Position numbers and translations under genes: made by a program
Notes under the pieces: generated by a model
The model's input: the letters and a program-made list of their open reading frames with translations, nothing else
The model's database searches: none
Told to the model about the DNA's origin: nothing
DNA from: an uncultured Collinsella sp.
GTDB taxonomy: Bacteria > Actinomycetota > Coriobacteriia > Coriobacteriales > Coriobacteriaceae
DNA: 64,000 nucleotides
Direction of reading: 5' to 3'
Assembly: GCA_902462065.1 (NCBI GenBank)
Contig: CABQAK010000003.1
Location: forward strand, 19,264-83,263
Shown here: positions 1-8,203 of the stretch, in pieces
Numbering within the stretch: the first letter of the stretch is position 1
How the letters are laid out: each line of letters starts with the position of its first letter

Positions 1-1
1 C

Positions 2-1180
2 GCTACCTATGCTCCGTTCTTCCAGCCCTTCGAGTCCATCGAGGCCAAGGACGCCAGCACTGTAACGGTCAAGACCAAGGTCCCCAACTTCTCCCTGCTC
101 AAGGATCGTCTGGCCATCATCCGTGTTACCCCGGCCACCCAGGCCGAGGAGGATCGCGCCAAGCAGCCGATCGGTTCCGGCCCCTGGATGTACGACTCTA
201 TCTCCGATACCGAGATCACCCTGGTTCCCAACCCCGAGTACAACGGTGAGTATGCTGCCGAGGATAAGAAGATCCAGTACAGCATCCTGACCGACCCCAC
301 CGCTCGCGTTACCGCTCAGCAGGAGGGCTCCACGCTCGTTATGGAGCTCGTCACCGCTGACGCCGTCGACCAGCTCGAGAGCGCTGGCTGCAAGATCGAT
401 AACGTTCAGGGTTTCGGCACCCGCTTCATCATGTTCAACGTCGCCAAGGAGCCTTGGAACAACGTCAAGGTCCGTCAGGCCGTCATGTACGCGCTCGACA
501 CCGAGAAGATGATCACCAACACCTTCGCCGGCCTTGCCACCGCTGCCAGCTGCTACCTGCCCAAGAGTTTCACCAACTATCATGAGGCTTCCACGGTGTA
601 CAAGACTGACGCCAAGAAGGCCAAGAAACTCATCGAAGAGTCTGGCATCACCCCGGGCGCCATCACCCTGCGCACTACCGACAACGAGCAGATCAAGGGC
701 ATGGCCGCTCAGGTCAAGAACGACCTCGACGCTCTCGGCTTCGATGTGACCATCCAGACCGATACCTCGCCGGCCACCTACGCTGCAATCGACGGCGGCG
801 AGGCCTACGATATCCTTCTCGCTCCTGGCGATCCGTCCTGCTTCGGCGCCGACCCCGACCTGCTGCTCAACTGGTGGTATGGCGACAACGTCTGGATGCA
901 GACCCGTTGCCCGTGGAAGGATTCCGCTGAGTGGGCGAAACTCCACGGTCTCATGGACGAGGCTCTTGCCGCCGAGGGCGACGAGCAGCAGAAGAAGTGG
1001 AACGAGTGCTTCGACATCATCGCCGACAACGCTGTTCTGTACCCCGTTGTCCACGTCAAGACCGTTTCCGCTTCCTGGGACGATCCGTCCACCGCGCCCA
1101 ACGGCGAGGCCCTCGATGGCTTCAAGGGCATCGGCACGACGAGCATGTCCTTCAGGGGCGTCGCGACCGTCAAGGCCTAA
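2..1180 (+). CDS. ABC transporter substrate-binding protein, family 5 (5' partial)
   Basis: This is the C-terminal 392 residues of a peptide/nickel-type (SBP family 5) binding protein; the frame is open from base 2, so the start and lipoprotein signal lie outside the window. Family hallmarks visible are a GSGPW turn early in the fragment and the segment around VKVRQAVMYALD, typical of the conserved hinge region. It would capture a solute outside the membrane and deliver it to the permeases encoded just downstream. Because the operon continues into sialic acid catabolic genes, the substrate is probably sialic acid, as in the SatABCD class of peptide-like importers, but a peptide or glycan fragment is possible. 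The substrate is inference; the family is clear. Confidence 0.9.
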   Translation, partial: ATYAPFFQPFESIEAKDASTVTVKTKVPNFSLLKDRLAIIRVTPATQAEEDRAKQPIGSGPWMYDSISDTEITLVPNPEYNGEYAAEDKKIQYSILTDPTARVTAQQEGSTLVMELVTADAVDQLESAGCKIDNVQGFGTRFIMFNVAKEPWNNVKVRQAVMYALDTEKMITNTFAGLATAASCYLPKSFTNYHEASTVYKTDAKKAKKLIEESGITPGAITLRTTDNEQIKGMAAQVKNDLDALGFDVTIQTDTSPATYAAIDGGEAYDILLAPGDPSCFGADPDLLLNWWYGDNVWMQTRCPWKDSAEWAKLHGLMDEALAAEGDEQQKKWNECFDIIADNAVLYPVVHVKTVSASWDDPSTAPNGEALDGFKGIGTTSMSFRGVATVKA

Positions 1181-1240
1181 GACTCGCTTGAGTCATGTGT
1201 GGGGCGTCGGTCGTAAGGCAACGTCCTCATAGTTGAAACA

Positions 1241-1274
1241 AAGACCCGGGCGGCCTCGATGTCGCTCGGGTCTT
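1241..1274 (+). terminator. Intercistronic hairpin between binding protein and permeases
   Basis: Arms 1241-1252 and 1263-1274 pair at 11 of 12 positions (AAGACCCGGGCG against CGCTCGGGTCTT) around a 10-base loop. There is no real T-run after it, so it is better read as a partial terminator or 3'-end stabiliser that keeps the binding protein message in excess over the permeases. The second peptide-type importer in this window has a comparable hairpin at 19310-19337. Confidence 0.55.
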
Positions 1275-1335
1275 GTAATGAGTATCCATACTCATATACC
1301 AGTTGGTCCTACCGACAAAAGAAAGGGGAGAGAAC

Positions 1336-2292
1336 GTGAACAACTTACTACGTTTGATTGGAAGGCGTCTCGTGGCGCTGCCGATCATGGCATTGGGCGT
1401 CACCGTCCTGGTGTTCTTCCTTATGTCGTTCTCCAAGACCGACCCCGCCTACACGGCGTTGGGTGACGGTGCCTCGCCCGAGGCGGTTGCCGAGTACCAT
1501 GAGAAGTATGGTCTGGACGACCCCTGGCCCGTGCGCTACGTGCGCTATATGGGCGATTTGATCCATGGCGACATGGGCACCTATGGTGCTGCTCGCAACT
1601 CCGTTGCCAAGCGCATCTCCACGGCCCTGCCCGTCACGATGCAGCTGACCTTCATCGGTCTTGCCATCGGTGCGGTCGTTTCGTTTTTGCTCGGCGTCAT
1701 CGCGGCACTGTATCGCGACAAATGGCCGGACCAAGTGATCCGCGTCTTTTCCATCGCCGGCTTGGCAACCCCGTCGTTCTGGCTTGCCGTTCTGTTGATC
1801 CTGCTGTTCTCTTCCTACCTTAAGGTGCTCCCGGCATCTGGTGCTCTGCCTCACTTCACCACGAATCCGGTTGGCTATCTGGGACGTATGATCATGCCCG
1901 CTATCGCCTTGGCATTTCCGCTGACGGGCCAGATGACTCGTATCGTGCGTACCGCCATGGTCGAGGAGCTCGACAAGGACTATGTCCGTATGGCTCGTGG
2001 CGCCGGCGTTCCCGAGAAGGTCGTCGTCGGCATCAACGTTCTTCGCAATGCGCTGATCACCCCGGTCACCACCCTCGGTCTTAAGATCGGTTACCTCATG
2101 GGCGGTGCCGTCGTCATCGAGGTTATCTTCAACCTCCCCGGCATGGGCACCGCGATTCTGCAGGGCGTTCAGGGCAACGAGGCGAACCTGGTTCAGGGCG
2201 TCGTTATCGTCGTTGCTCTTGCCTTCATCATCATCAACATCGTGGTTGACATGCTCTACCTGCTCATCAACCCGCGCATCAGGACGGTGTAG
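1336..2292 (+). CDS. ABC transporter permease, DppB/OppB type (putative sialic acid importer)
   Basis: Membrane subunit of a peptide-type ABC importer, 318 residues. An N-terminal membrane helix (about residues 10-30) is followed by a periplasmic segment and five further hydrophobic stretches, with the EAA loop region around RGAGVPEKVVVGINVLRNA, which docks on the ATPase. The GTG at 1336 is preferred because AAAGGGGAG ends six bases before it; an upstream ATG at 1303 would place that ribosome site inside the gene. It ends three bases before the permease-ATPase fusion. Family assignment is firm; substrate follows from the neighbouring nan-type genes. Confidence 0.9.
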   Translation: MNNLLRLIGRRLVALPIMALGVTVLVFFLMSFSKTDPAYTALGDGASPEAVAEYHEKYGLDDPWPVRYVRYMGDLIHGDMGTYGAARNSVAKRISTALPVTMQLTFIGLAIGAVVSFLLGVIAALYRDKWPDQVIRVFSIAGLATPSFWLAVLLILLFSSYLKVLPASGALPHFTTNPVGYLGRMIMPAIALAFPLTGQMTRIVRTAMVEELDKDYVRMARGAGVPEKVVVGINVLRNALITPVTTLGLKIGYLMGGAVVIEVIFNLPGMGTAILQGVQGNEANLVQGVVIVVALAFIIINIVVDMLYLLINPRIRTV

Positions 2293-2295
2293 ATT

Positions 2296-4311
2296 ATGGT
2301 AAAGATTCGAGAGAAGCAAACCGAGCAGCTCGAGAAGGCTGCCTCCAAGGGGCTCAAGCTCGGTGGCTGGAAGAAGATGACGCTGTCTTCTAAGATTGCC
2401 GCCGTCGTGCTGGTGCTGGTCGCCCTGACTGCGATTCTGGCGCCCCTTCTTGCCCCCTATAGCCCGGTCGAGATCTTTACGGCTCGCCAGGCTCCCGGCA
2501 ACGGATTTATCTTCGGTACCGACGATAAGGGTCGCGACATTCTGTCGCGTATGCTCTACGGTGGTCGTTACTCGCTGATTATCGGCTTTGGCGCCACTGC
2601 CATGGCTCTGGTCTGCGGCTCGGTCGTGGGCGCCCTTGCAGCGGTTTCGCGCAAGGCTGTCTCCGAGACGATCATGCGTATCCTGGACATCATCATGTCC
2701 ATCCCGGGCATCGCCCTCGCTGCCGTCTTCGTCTCCATCCTGGGCAACTCCGTGCCGTCGATCATCTTCGCCATCGGCTTTATGTACACTCCGCAGATTG
2801 CCCGTATCGTGCGCGCCAACATCGTGTCCGAGTACGGCGAGGACTATGTCCGCGCGGTCATCGTTTCCGGCGCCAAGGCTCCGTGGATTTTGATCAAGCA
2901 TGTTCTGCGTAACTGCATTGCCCCGATCATGGTCTTCACCGTTACGCTGGTCGCCGACGCCATCATCTTCGAGGCCTCGCTGACCTTCATCGGCGCTGGT
3001 ATCCAGGAGCCCACCGCTACCTGGGGCAACATCCTCGCCGACGCCCGCGGCGGCGTGCTCGCCGGCCGTTGGTGGCAGGCGCTGTTCCCGGGCCTGGCCA
3101 TCATGATCACCTGCCTGGCGCTCAACATCCTTTCCGAGGGCATTACCGACGCCATGGCCGCTGCTCCCTCCGCCGCCCTGGATCCGACCGATTCCTCCAA
3201 GCGCCGCGAGGCCGACCTGCTGGTTTCCGACCCCGTTCGTGCCTACAAGGAGCAGGCTCAGTCCCTCTCCGCTCGCCTTGGCGCCCTGCGCGATGTCGAG
3301 CTCAAGCGTGATGATCGCCATGTGCCCGATGAGTCCGTTGAGCCGATCCTTTCGGTCCGCGATTTCTGCATCCAGTTTGAGCACCACGGTGATATCAACG
3401 TCGTCGACCACGTTAACTTTGACGTCCGTCCCGGCCAGACTATGGGCCTGGTAGGCGAGTCCGGCTGCGGTAAGTCCATCACCACGCTGGCCATCATGGG
3501 CCTGACCGACGATGACGAGCATCTTTCCGGCGAGGTTCTCTGGGAGGGCCGCGACCTGCTCAAGATGAGCAAGAAGGAGTGGTTCGGCCTGCGCGGTACC
3601 GATATCGCCATGGTCTACCAGGACGCCCTATCTTCGCTCAACCCCTCTATGCTCATCTCTGCCCAGATGAAGCAGCTCACCAAGCGCGGCGGCACCCGCA
3701 GCGCCGAGGAGCTCCTGGAGCTTGTGGGCCTCGATCCCAAGCGCACGCTCGAGAGCTATCCGCACGAGCTTTCCGGTGGACAGCGTCAGCGTGTCCTGAT
3801 CGCTATGGCCCTTACCCGCGACCCCAAGCTGGTCATCTGCGACGAGCCCACGACCGCTCTGGACGTTACCGTCCAGAAGCAGGTCATCAAGCTGCTCAAC
3901 GATCTTCAGGCCAAGCTCGGCTTTGCCATGATCTTCGTTTCGCACGACCTGGCGCTGGTCGCCGAGGTCGCCCATAACATCACGGTTATGTACGCCGGTC
4001 AAGTTATCGAGCAGGCACCCACCAAGGAGCTGCTCACTAACCCGATCCACGAGTACACCCGCGGTCTTCTGGGTTCCGTTCTGTCCATCGAGAGCGGTTC
4101 GGGCCGCCTGCACCAGGTGCCCGGCGCCGTTCCGAGCCCGCGCGATTTCCCCAAGGGCGATCGCTTCGCGCCCCGCTCGAGCCACCCGCGTATTGGCCTG
4201 GACACCCGTCCGGTCTTCAAGCGCGTGCCCGGCACCGAGCACTTCTATTCCGAGCTCCCCGACGAGGTGCTCAAGGCAAATGGTTTGACCCCTCACGCGG
4301 AGGTGATGTAG
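2296..4311 (+). CDS. ABC permease-ATPase fusion (DppC + DppD)
   Basis: A 671-residue fusion of two subunits normally made separately. Residues about 30-300 are a DppC-type permease with several membrane helices. Residues about 345-600 are a nucleotide-binding domain with Walker A GESGCGKS near residue 386, signature LSGGQRQR near 492 and Walker B LVICDEP near 513. The C-terminal tail has the oligopeptide/dipeptide C-terminal extension. Domains are joined by a charged linker without a stop. A second ATPase follows immediately, so the assembled importer would have two permeases and two ATPase domains from three genes. Such fusions are known in actinobacterial importers; SatC/SatD arrangements of sialic acid importers differ, so transport of sialic acid is inferred from context. 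Confidence 0.9.
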   Translation: MVKIREKQTEQLEKAASKGLKLGGWKKMTLSSKIAAVVLVLVALTAILAPLLAPYSPVEIFTARQAPGNGFIFGTDDKGRDILSRMLYGGRYSLIIGFGATAMALVCGSVVGALAAVSRKAVSETIMRILDIIMSIPGIALAAVFVSILGNSVPSIIFAIGFMYTPQIARIVRANIVSEYGEDYVRAVIVSGAKAPWILIKHVLRNCIAPIMVFTVTLVADAIIFEASLTFIGAGIQEPTATWGNILADARGGVLAGRWWQALFPGLAIMITCLALNILSEGITDAMAAAPSAALDPTDSSKRREADLLVSDPVRAYKEQAQSLSARLGALRDVELKRDDRHVPDESVEPILSVRDFCIQFEHHGDINVVDHVNFDVRPGQTMGLVGESGCGKSITTLAIMGLTDDDEHLSGEVLWEGRDLLKMSKKEWFGLRGTDIAMVYQDALSSLNPSMLISAQMKQLTKRGGTRSAEELLELVGLDPKRTLESYPHELSGGQRQRVLIAMALTRDPKLVICDEPTTALDVTVQKQVIKLLNDLQAKLGFAMIFVSHDLALVAEVAHNITVMYAGQVIEQAPTKELLTNPIHEYTRGLLGSVLSIESGSGRLHQVPGAVPSPRDFPKGDRFAPRSSHPRIGLDTRPVFKRVPGTEHFYSELPDEVLKANGLTPHAEVM

Positions 4312-5139
4312 ATGAGCGAGACCGCAGTAAACGGCGTCGAGCCGATCATCTTCCTTGATGACGTCCACGTCACCTTTAGGACCCGTACCGGCTCGATTCT
4401 GCACCCCAACCTGGTTCACGCCGTCCAGGGTGTAACGATTAAGCTCATGCCCGGTCAGACGATTGGCATCGTCGGCGAGTCCGGTTGCGGTAAGTCCACC
4501 ACCGCTAACGTCATGTGCGGCCTGCAGGCCCCCACGAGCGGCAAGGTCTACTTTAAGGGCAAGGACGTTACCAAACGTACCGCCGAGGACCGTCGCCACA
4601 TGGGTCGCGTCATCTCGGTCGTGTTCCAGAACCCGGCCACGGCGCTCAACCCCCGCATGGTCGTTCGCGAGCAGCTGCTCGACCCCATGCGCGTCCACAA
4701 CCTGGGTACCGAGGCCGAGCAGGAGAAGCGCGTCAAGGAACTCTTGGAGCTCACCGGTCTGCCCAGCTCCGCTGCCGAGGTTCTTCCCGGCCAGCTTTCG
4801 GGCGGCCAGCGTCAGCGCGTCGCAATTGCCCGTGCCCTGTCGCTGAACCCCGATGCCATCATCGCCGACGAGCCCACCTCGGCTCTGGACGTTTCGGTCC
4901 GCGCGCAGATTCTGAACCTGCTGACCGACCTTAAGAAGGAGCTCGGCCTGGCCATGGTGTTCATCAGCCATGACATCCAGACGGTCCGCTATATCTCTGA
5001 CGACATCATCGTTATGAATGGCGGCAAGATCGTCGAGCAGGGCGAGGCCAAGCAGGTCTTCCAGCACCCTCAGGACCCCTACACCAAGATGCTGCTCGGC
5101 GCTGCGCCGTCGCTGCTGCATCCCAAGCTCGGCGAGTAG
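4312..5139 (+). CDS. ABC transporter ATP-binding protein, DppF/OppF type
   Basis: Second ATPase of the importer, 275 residues, starting on the base after the stop of the fusion gene. Walker A GESGCGKS, signature LSGGQRQR and Walker B AIIADEPTSALD are intact, so it should hydrolyse ATP. It is shorter than typical OppF because the C-terminal oligopeptide extension with its cysteines is reduced. Translational coupling to the preceding gene is likely from the zero spacing. It belongs to the transport half of the putative sialic acid operon. Confidence 0.9.
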   Translation: MSETAVNGVEPIIFLDDVHVTFRTRTGSILHPNLVHAVQGVTIKLMPGQTIGIVGESGCGKSTTANVMCGLQAPTSGKVYFKGKDVTKRTAEDRRHMGRVISVVFQNPATALNPRMVVREQLLDPMRVHNLGTEAEQEKRVKELLELTGLPSSAAEVLPGQLSGGQRQRVAIARALSLNPDAIIADEPTSALDVSVRAQILNLLTDLKKELGLAMVFISHDIQTVRYISDDIIVMNGGKIVEQGEAKQVFQHPQDPYTKMLLGAAPSLLHPKLGE

Positions 5140-5155
5140 CCTCGCTTTCCCTCCC

Positions 5156-5183
5156 GTGCGCCCGGTTCCCTTGCCGGGCGCAC
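5156..5183 (+). terminator. Perfect 10-bp hairpin after the importer genes
   Basis: GTGCGCCCGG (5156-5165) pairs perfectly with CCGGGCGCAC (5174-5183) across an 8-base loop. No T-run follows, so it may separate or stabilise the transporter and catabolic parts of one transcript and need not terminate it. Confidence 0.5.
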
Positions 5184-5219
5184 CTCCGTTGCGATTTCGA
5201 AAGGTTGGGTTCACGAGCC

Positions 5220-6197
5220 ATGCCAAGTGCTCAGGAGCTACAACAGCGATTTGGTGAATACCGAGGCGCTATGCCCCGTCCATCGGATTTCGATTTCTTT
5301 TGGAAGGACCGCATGGCGGAGGCCGACGCCGTCGAGCTCGACTACTCGATTGAGGCGGCTTCGGTTGCGGATTCCGCGACCTGTCGGTTTTTCGACCTCT
5401 GGTATACCGGCATGTGTGGCGCACGCCTGCATGCCAAGTACCTCAAGCCGGTCTCGGAGGAGCCCATGCCGCTGGTGCTTCAGTTCCATGGATATCCGGG
5501 TGCGAGCCGCAGCTGGTTTGAGCAGGCGTCGTTTGCGGGCATGGGCATGGCGCTCATTGCTCTCGACTGCCCCGGCCAGGGTGGCCCCTCCGAGGACATT
5601 GGTGGATTTGAGGGCACGACGGTCGCGGGCCATATCGTCGCCGGTATCGACGGCGACCCGGCCAATCTCTACTATGTCCGCTTGCACCAGGATATTCGCA
5701 TTCTGTGCCGTATCGTTCGCGAGCTCGAGGGCATCGATCTTGCCCGCGTATTTGTGAACGGCGCATCGCAGGGCGGCGGTTTGGGTATTGCGACCTGCGC
5801 GCTTAACAGCGAGCTTATCAATCGCGCCGCCATCCTCTATCCCTTCTTATCGGATTTCCGCCTGGTTTGGGATCTGGACGCCGACGATATTGCCTACGAG
5901 GGTCTGCGCTATTGGTCGCGTTGGTTTGACGAGGACTCGACTCGTATCGAGGAAGCCTACGCCAAACTGGCGTGCTTCGATTCCAAGAACTTTGCCCCCA
6001 TGGTCAAATGCCCCGTGCTGTTTGGCACGGGCACGGCCGATATCGTCTGTCCGCCGGCAACGCAGTTTGCGGTGTACAACAACCTGACCTGCGATAAGCG
6101 TCATGAGTTCTTTGAGGGCTTTGGCCACGAGGAGATTCAGGACTTTGACGATCTGATCATTCCGTTTTTCTGTGAGGGAGGGGAGGCTCATGTCTAA
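5220..6197 (+). CDS. Acetyl-esterase of the AXE1/CE7 family (possible sialate O-acetylesterase role)
   Basis: Alpha/beta hydrolase of 325 residues resembling acetylxylan esterase/cephalosporin-C deacetylase. The nucleophile elbow GASQGG places Ser at residue 183; the acid Asp lies in GTADIVCPP and the His in GFGHEEI. There is no signal peptide, so it acts in the cytoplasm on imported substrate. Its place between a solute importer and nanA/nanK/nanE genes suggests that it removes acetyl groups from O-acetylated sialic acids before the lyase acts; this is inference, and xylan or other acetylated sugars are alternatives. The ATG at 5220 was chosen over an in-frame TTG at 5205; the nearest purine-rich site (GAAAGG) is rather far, 15 bases upstream. 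Confidence 0.82.
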   Translation: MPSAQELQQRFGEYRGAMPRPSDFDFFWKDRMAEADAVELDYSIEAASVADSATCRFFDLWYTGMCGARLHAKYLKPVSEEPMPLVLQFHGYPGASRSWFEQASFAGMGMALIALDCPGQGGPSEDIGGFEGTTVAGHIVAGIDGDPANLYYVRLHQDIRILCRIVRELEGIDLARVFVNGASQGGGLGIATCALNSELINRAAILYPFLSDFRLVWDLDADDIAYEGLRYWSRWFDEDSTRIEEAYAKLACFDSKNFAPMVKCPVLFGTGTADIVCPPATQFAVYNNLTCDKRHEFFEGFGHEEIQDFDDLIIPFFCEGGEAHV

Positions 6198-7041
6198 GTG
6201 CGAGAGCAATGTTGACGAGCTGATAGTCCCCGGGCTCGTGGGAATTCCTGGAACGGTTTCGTCAAGGCTCGCAGAATATCGGGGCTGGCGCGGTGACGTC
6301 CAAGCAGATGTTTCTGATTTGGAGGCATGCGCTTCGAATCTTGAGATTCAAGGCCTGGCCATTACGGCGATTGACTTTGCTAACCCCTGCGCCCGTTACT
6401 CGGAGGTCTCCTTTGAGCTCGGTGACGATACGATTCACGCTCGTTTGATTGAGCCTGTCGGTCGTGCCCGAGTATCTGAGCGCGTGCCGCTGTGCCTGAT
6501 GTTCCACGACATCGATCGGCCTGTGCGCGGCTGGCATCACATGACGAGATTTGCCGCCATGGGGTATGTCGTTCTCGCGCTGGATGATGATGTTGCTGGT
6601 GCGGACGACCTGCAGCAGGGGATTACCTCGCCTGCTTTTGTCGAGCGCGTCCGTTGGGGTTGCGCGTTGGCGAAGGTTGCGCGCAATCTTGATGGCATGG
6701 ACCCCGACCGCATCTTTGCATGGGGCGAGGGCCTTGGCGGCGGAGTCGCGCTGGCGGTTTCTGCTTTGGATGAGCAGGGCCTCGCCTGCACGGCGGTCGC
6801 CAATCCGATTCCCGGTGGCCTCGAGGCGCTGTCGTCTCGGGTGCGCGGCTCGGTGCTTATGGGCACTTCGCTCATGGATACCGTGAGCGACCCCAAGGGT
6901 CAGTTTGCCGTGTTCAACTGTCTTGAGTGTGACCGGAGGCATATCATCTATGCCAAATACGCTCACGAGCGCATCAATGCGTTCGAAAACGAAGTCGTCG
7001 ACTTCTTTAACCAAACGTTCTACCCGTGTTCTTTGGCCTAG
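6190..7041 (+). CDS. Catalytically degenerate paralog of the upstream esterase
   Basis: A 283-residue alpha/beta hydrolase-fold protein clearly related to the preceding gene: the C-terminal thirds match (GQFAVFNCLECDRRH against TQFAVYNNLTCDKRH) and the Asp and His of the triad align (SLMDTVSDP, KYAHERI). The nucleophile elbow, however, reads GEGLGG where the neighbour reads GASQGG, so the catalytic Ser is Gly at residue 181. It is therefore unlikely to be an esterase. The ATG at 6190 follows GGGAGGGGAGG and overlaps the upstream stop by eight bases, indicating coupled translation. Possible roles are a partner subunit of the active esterase or a sugar-binding protein. An upstream GTG at 6172 is less likely. 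Confidence 0.8.
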   Translation: MSKCESNVDELIVPGLVGIPGTVSSRLAEYRGWRGDVQADVSDLEACASNLEIQGLAITAIDFANPCARYSEVSFELGDDTIHARLIEPVGRARVSERVPLCLMFHDIDRPVRGWHHMTRFAAMGYVVLALDDDVAGADDLQQGITSPAFVERVRWGCALAKVARNLDGMDPDRIFAWGEGLGGGVALAVSALDEQGLACTAVANPIPGGLEALSSRVRGSVLMGTSLMDTVSDPKGQFAVFNCLECDRRHIIYAKYAHERINAFENEVVDFFNQTFYPCSLA

Positions 7042-7109
7042 ACGGCCTGGACACTGCCAACAAGAGTGGGTGGCATAGGGTCGCCCGCCAGACAACTAAG
7101 GAGATTCTT

Positions 7110-8030
7110 GTGGCAACTCAGAAATTCACCGGCGTTATCCCTCCCGTCGTTGTTCCCGATACCGAAGACCACCAGCTCGACGTTGCCTCCTTTGAGCGCA
7201 GCATCAACCGCATGATCGATGCCGGCGTCGATGGCCTGTTCTTCCTGGGCTCCTCGGGCGAGGTCGTCTTCTCCACCGACGAGCGTCGTCGTCAGATCAT
7301 TGCCGAGGCCGTGCGCATCGTCGATCACCGCGTTCCCGTTCTGGTCGGCATCATCGACACCGAGACCGAGCGCATGATCGAGCACGGCAAGGTCGCCCAG
7401 GAGCTGGGCGCCGATGCCCTCGTCGCCACCTGCCCGTTCTATGCCCTGCAGGGCATGACCGAGGTCGAGGAGCACTTCCGCATCCTGCACGAGGAACTCG
7501 ACCTGCCCATCTTCGCTTACGACATCCCCGTGTGCGTCCACACCAAGCTTCCCTGGAAGCTCCTTGCCAAGCTCGGCGCCGAGGGCGTTCTGGCCGGCGT
7601 CAAGGATTCCTCGGGCGATGACATCTCGTTCCGCTACCTCGTTCAGGAGAACGAGAAGAACGGCCATCCGATGAGCATCCTCACCGGTCACGAGATTGTT
7701 GTCGACGGCGCTTACCTCGGTGGCGCCGACGGTTCCGTCCCGGGTCTCGCCAACGTTGAGCCCGAGGGCTACGTGCGCCAGTGGAAGGCCGCTCAGGCCG
7801 GCGACTGGGCTACCGTCAAGGCCGAGCAGGATCGCCTCAACGAGATCTCCCACATCTGGGATGTCACCTCGGGCGTCCAGGGCTATGCCGGTGGCGTTGG
7901 CGCCTTCAAGACCGCTATGAACCTCATGGGCATCTTTGACAGCCCGACCATGCCGCGCCCGGTGAAGGCCATGACCGGCGAGAACGTCGAGGCGATTAAG
8001 AAGGTCCTCCAGGACAACGGCCTCCTTTAA
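7110..8030 (+). CDS. nanA: N-acetylneuraminate lyase (DHDPS/NanA family aldolase)
   Basis: TIM-barrel aldolase of 306 residues that would cleave N-acetylneuraminate to N-acetylmannosamine and pyruvate. Schiff-base Lys165 (in GVKDSSGD) and Tyr137 (in FAYDIP) fall at exactly the numbering known for E. coli NanA. The substrate-site loop reads LGSSGE where NanA has GGSTGE. The family also contains dihydrodipicolinate synthase and keto-sugar aldolases, so NanA is favoured mainly by the adjacent kinase and nanE. The GTG at 7110 has AAGGAG six bases upstream; longer in-frame starts lack a site. A long inverted repeat follows the gene. Confidence 0.8.
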   Translation: MATQKFTGVIPPVVVPDTEDHQLDVASFERSINRMIDAGVDGLFFLGSSGEVVFSTDERRRQIIAEAVRIVDHRVPVLVGIIDTETERMIEHGKVAQELGADALVATCPFYALQGMTEVEEHFRILHEELDLPIFAYDIPVCVHTKLPWKLLAKLGAEGVLAGVKDSSGDDISFRYLVQENEKNGHPMSILTGHEIVVDGAYLGGADGSVPGLANVEPEGYVRQWKAAQAGDWATVKAEQDRLNEISHIWDVTSGVQGYAGGVGAFKTAMNLMGIFDSPTMPRPVKAMTGENVEAIKKVLQDNGLL

Positions 8031-8037
8031 AGCTTTC

Positions 8038-8125
8038 CCAGGCACCCGACCTCGCCGTTCAACCTTGCGGCCATGACCCATTAGGTCAATGGCCACACGG
8101 TTTCTCGGCGATCTCGGGCACCTGG
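8038..8125. repeat. Long nested inverted repeat between nanA and the ROK kinase
   Basis: Outer arms 8038-8057 and 8106-8125 pair at about 16 of 20 positions. Inner arms GGCCATGACC (8069-8078) and GGTCAATGGCC (8084-8094) form a second stem around CATTA. In RNA this gives an 88-base two-tier hairpin without a T-run. It sits inside the 173-base gap of an otherwise continuous operon, so processing, message stability or partial attenuation are plausible. No sequence relation to the other long inverted repeats here was seen. Confidence 0.75.
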
Positions 8126-8203
8126 AAAACCTTTACCGCGCTGTGACGGCTAGCCTGACGGCGCATTTCCTGTAGTTGTTTTTTATCTCCGAAGGAGAGC
8201 GAC

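Noticed and set aside
1348..3522. A 724-codon open frame on the minus strand
   Set aside because: It lies antisense to the importer permease genes, has the repetitive Asp/His/Gly/Leu composition produced by reading high-GC genes backwards, and has no ribosome site or recognisable domain.
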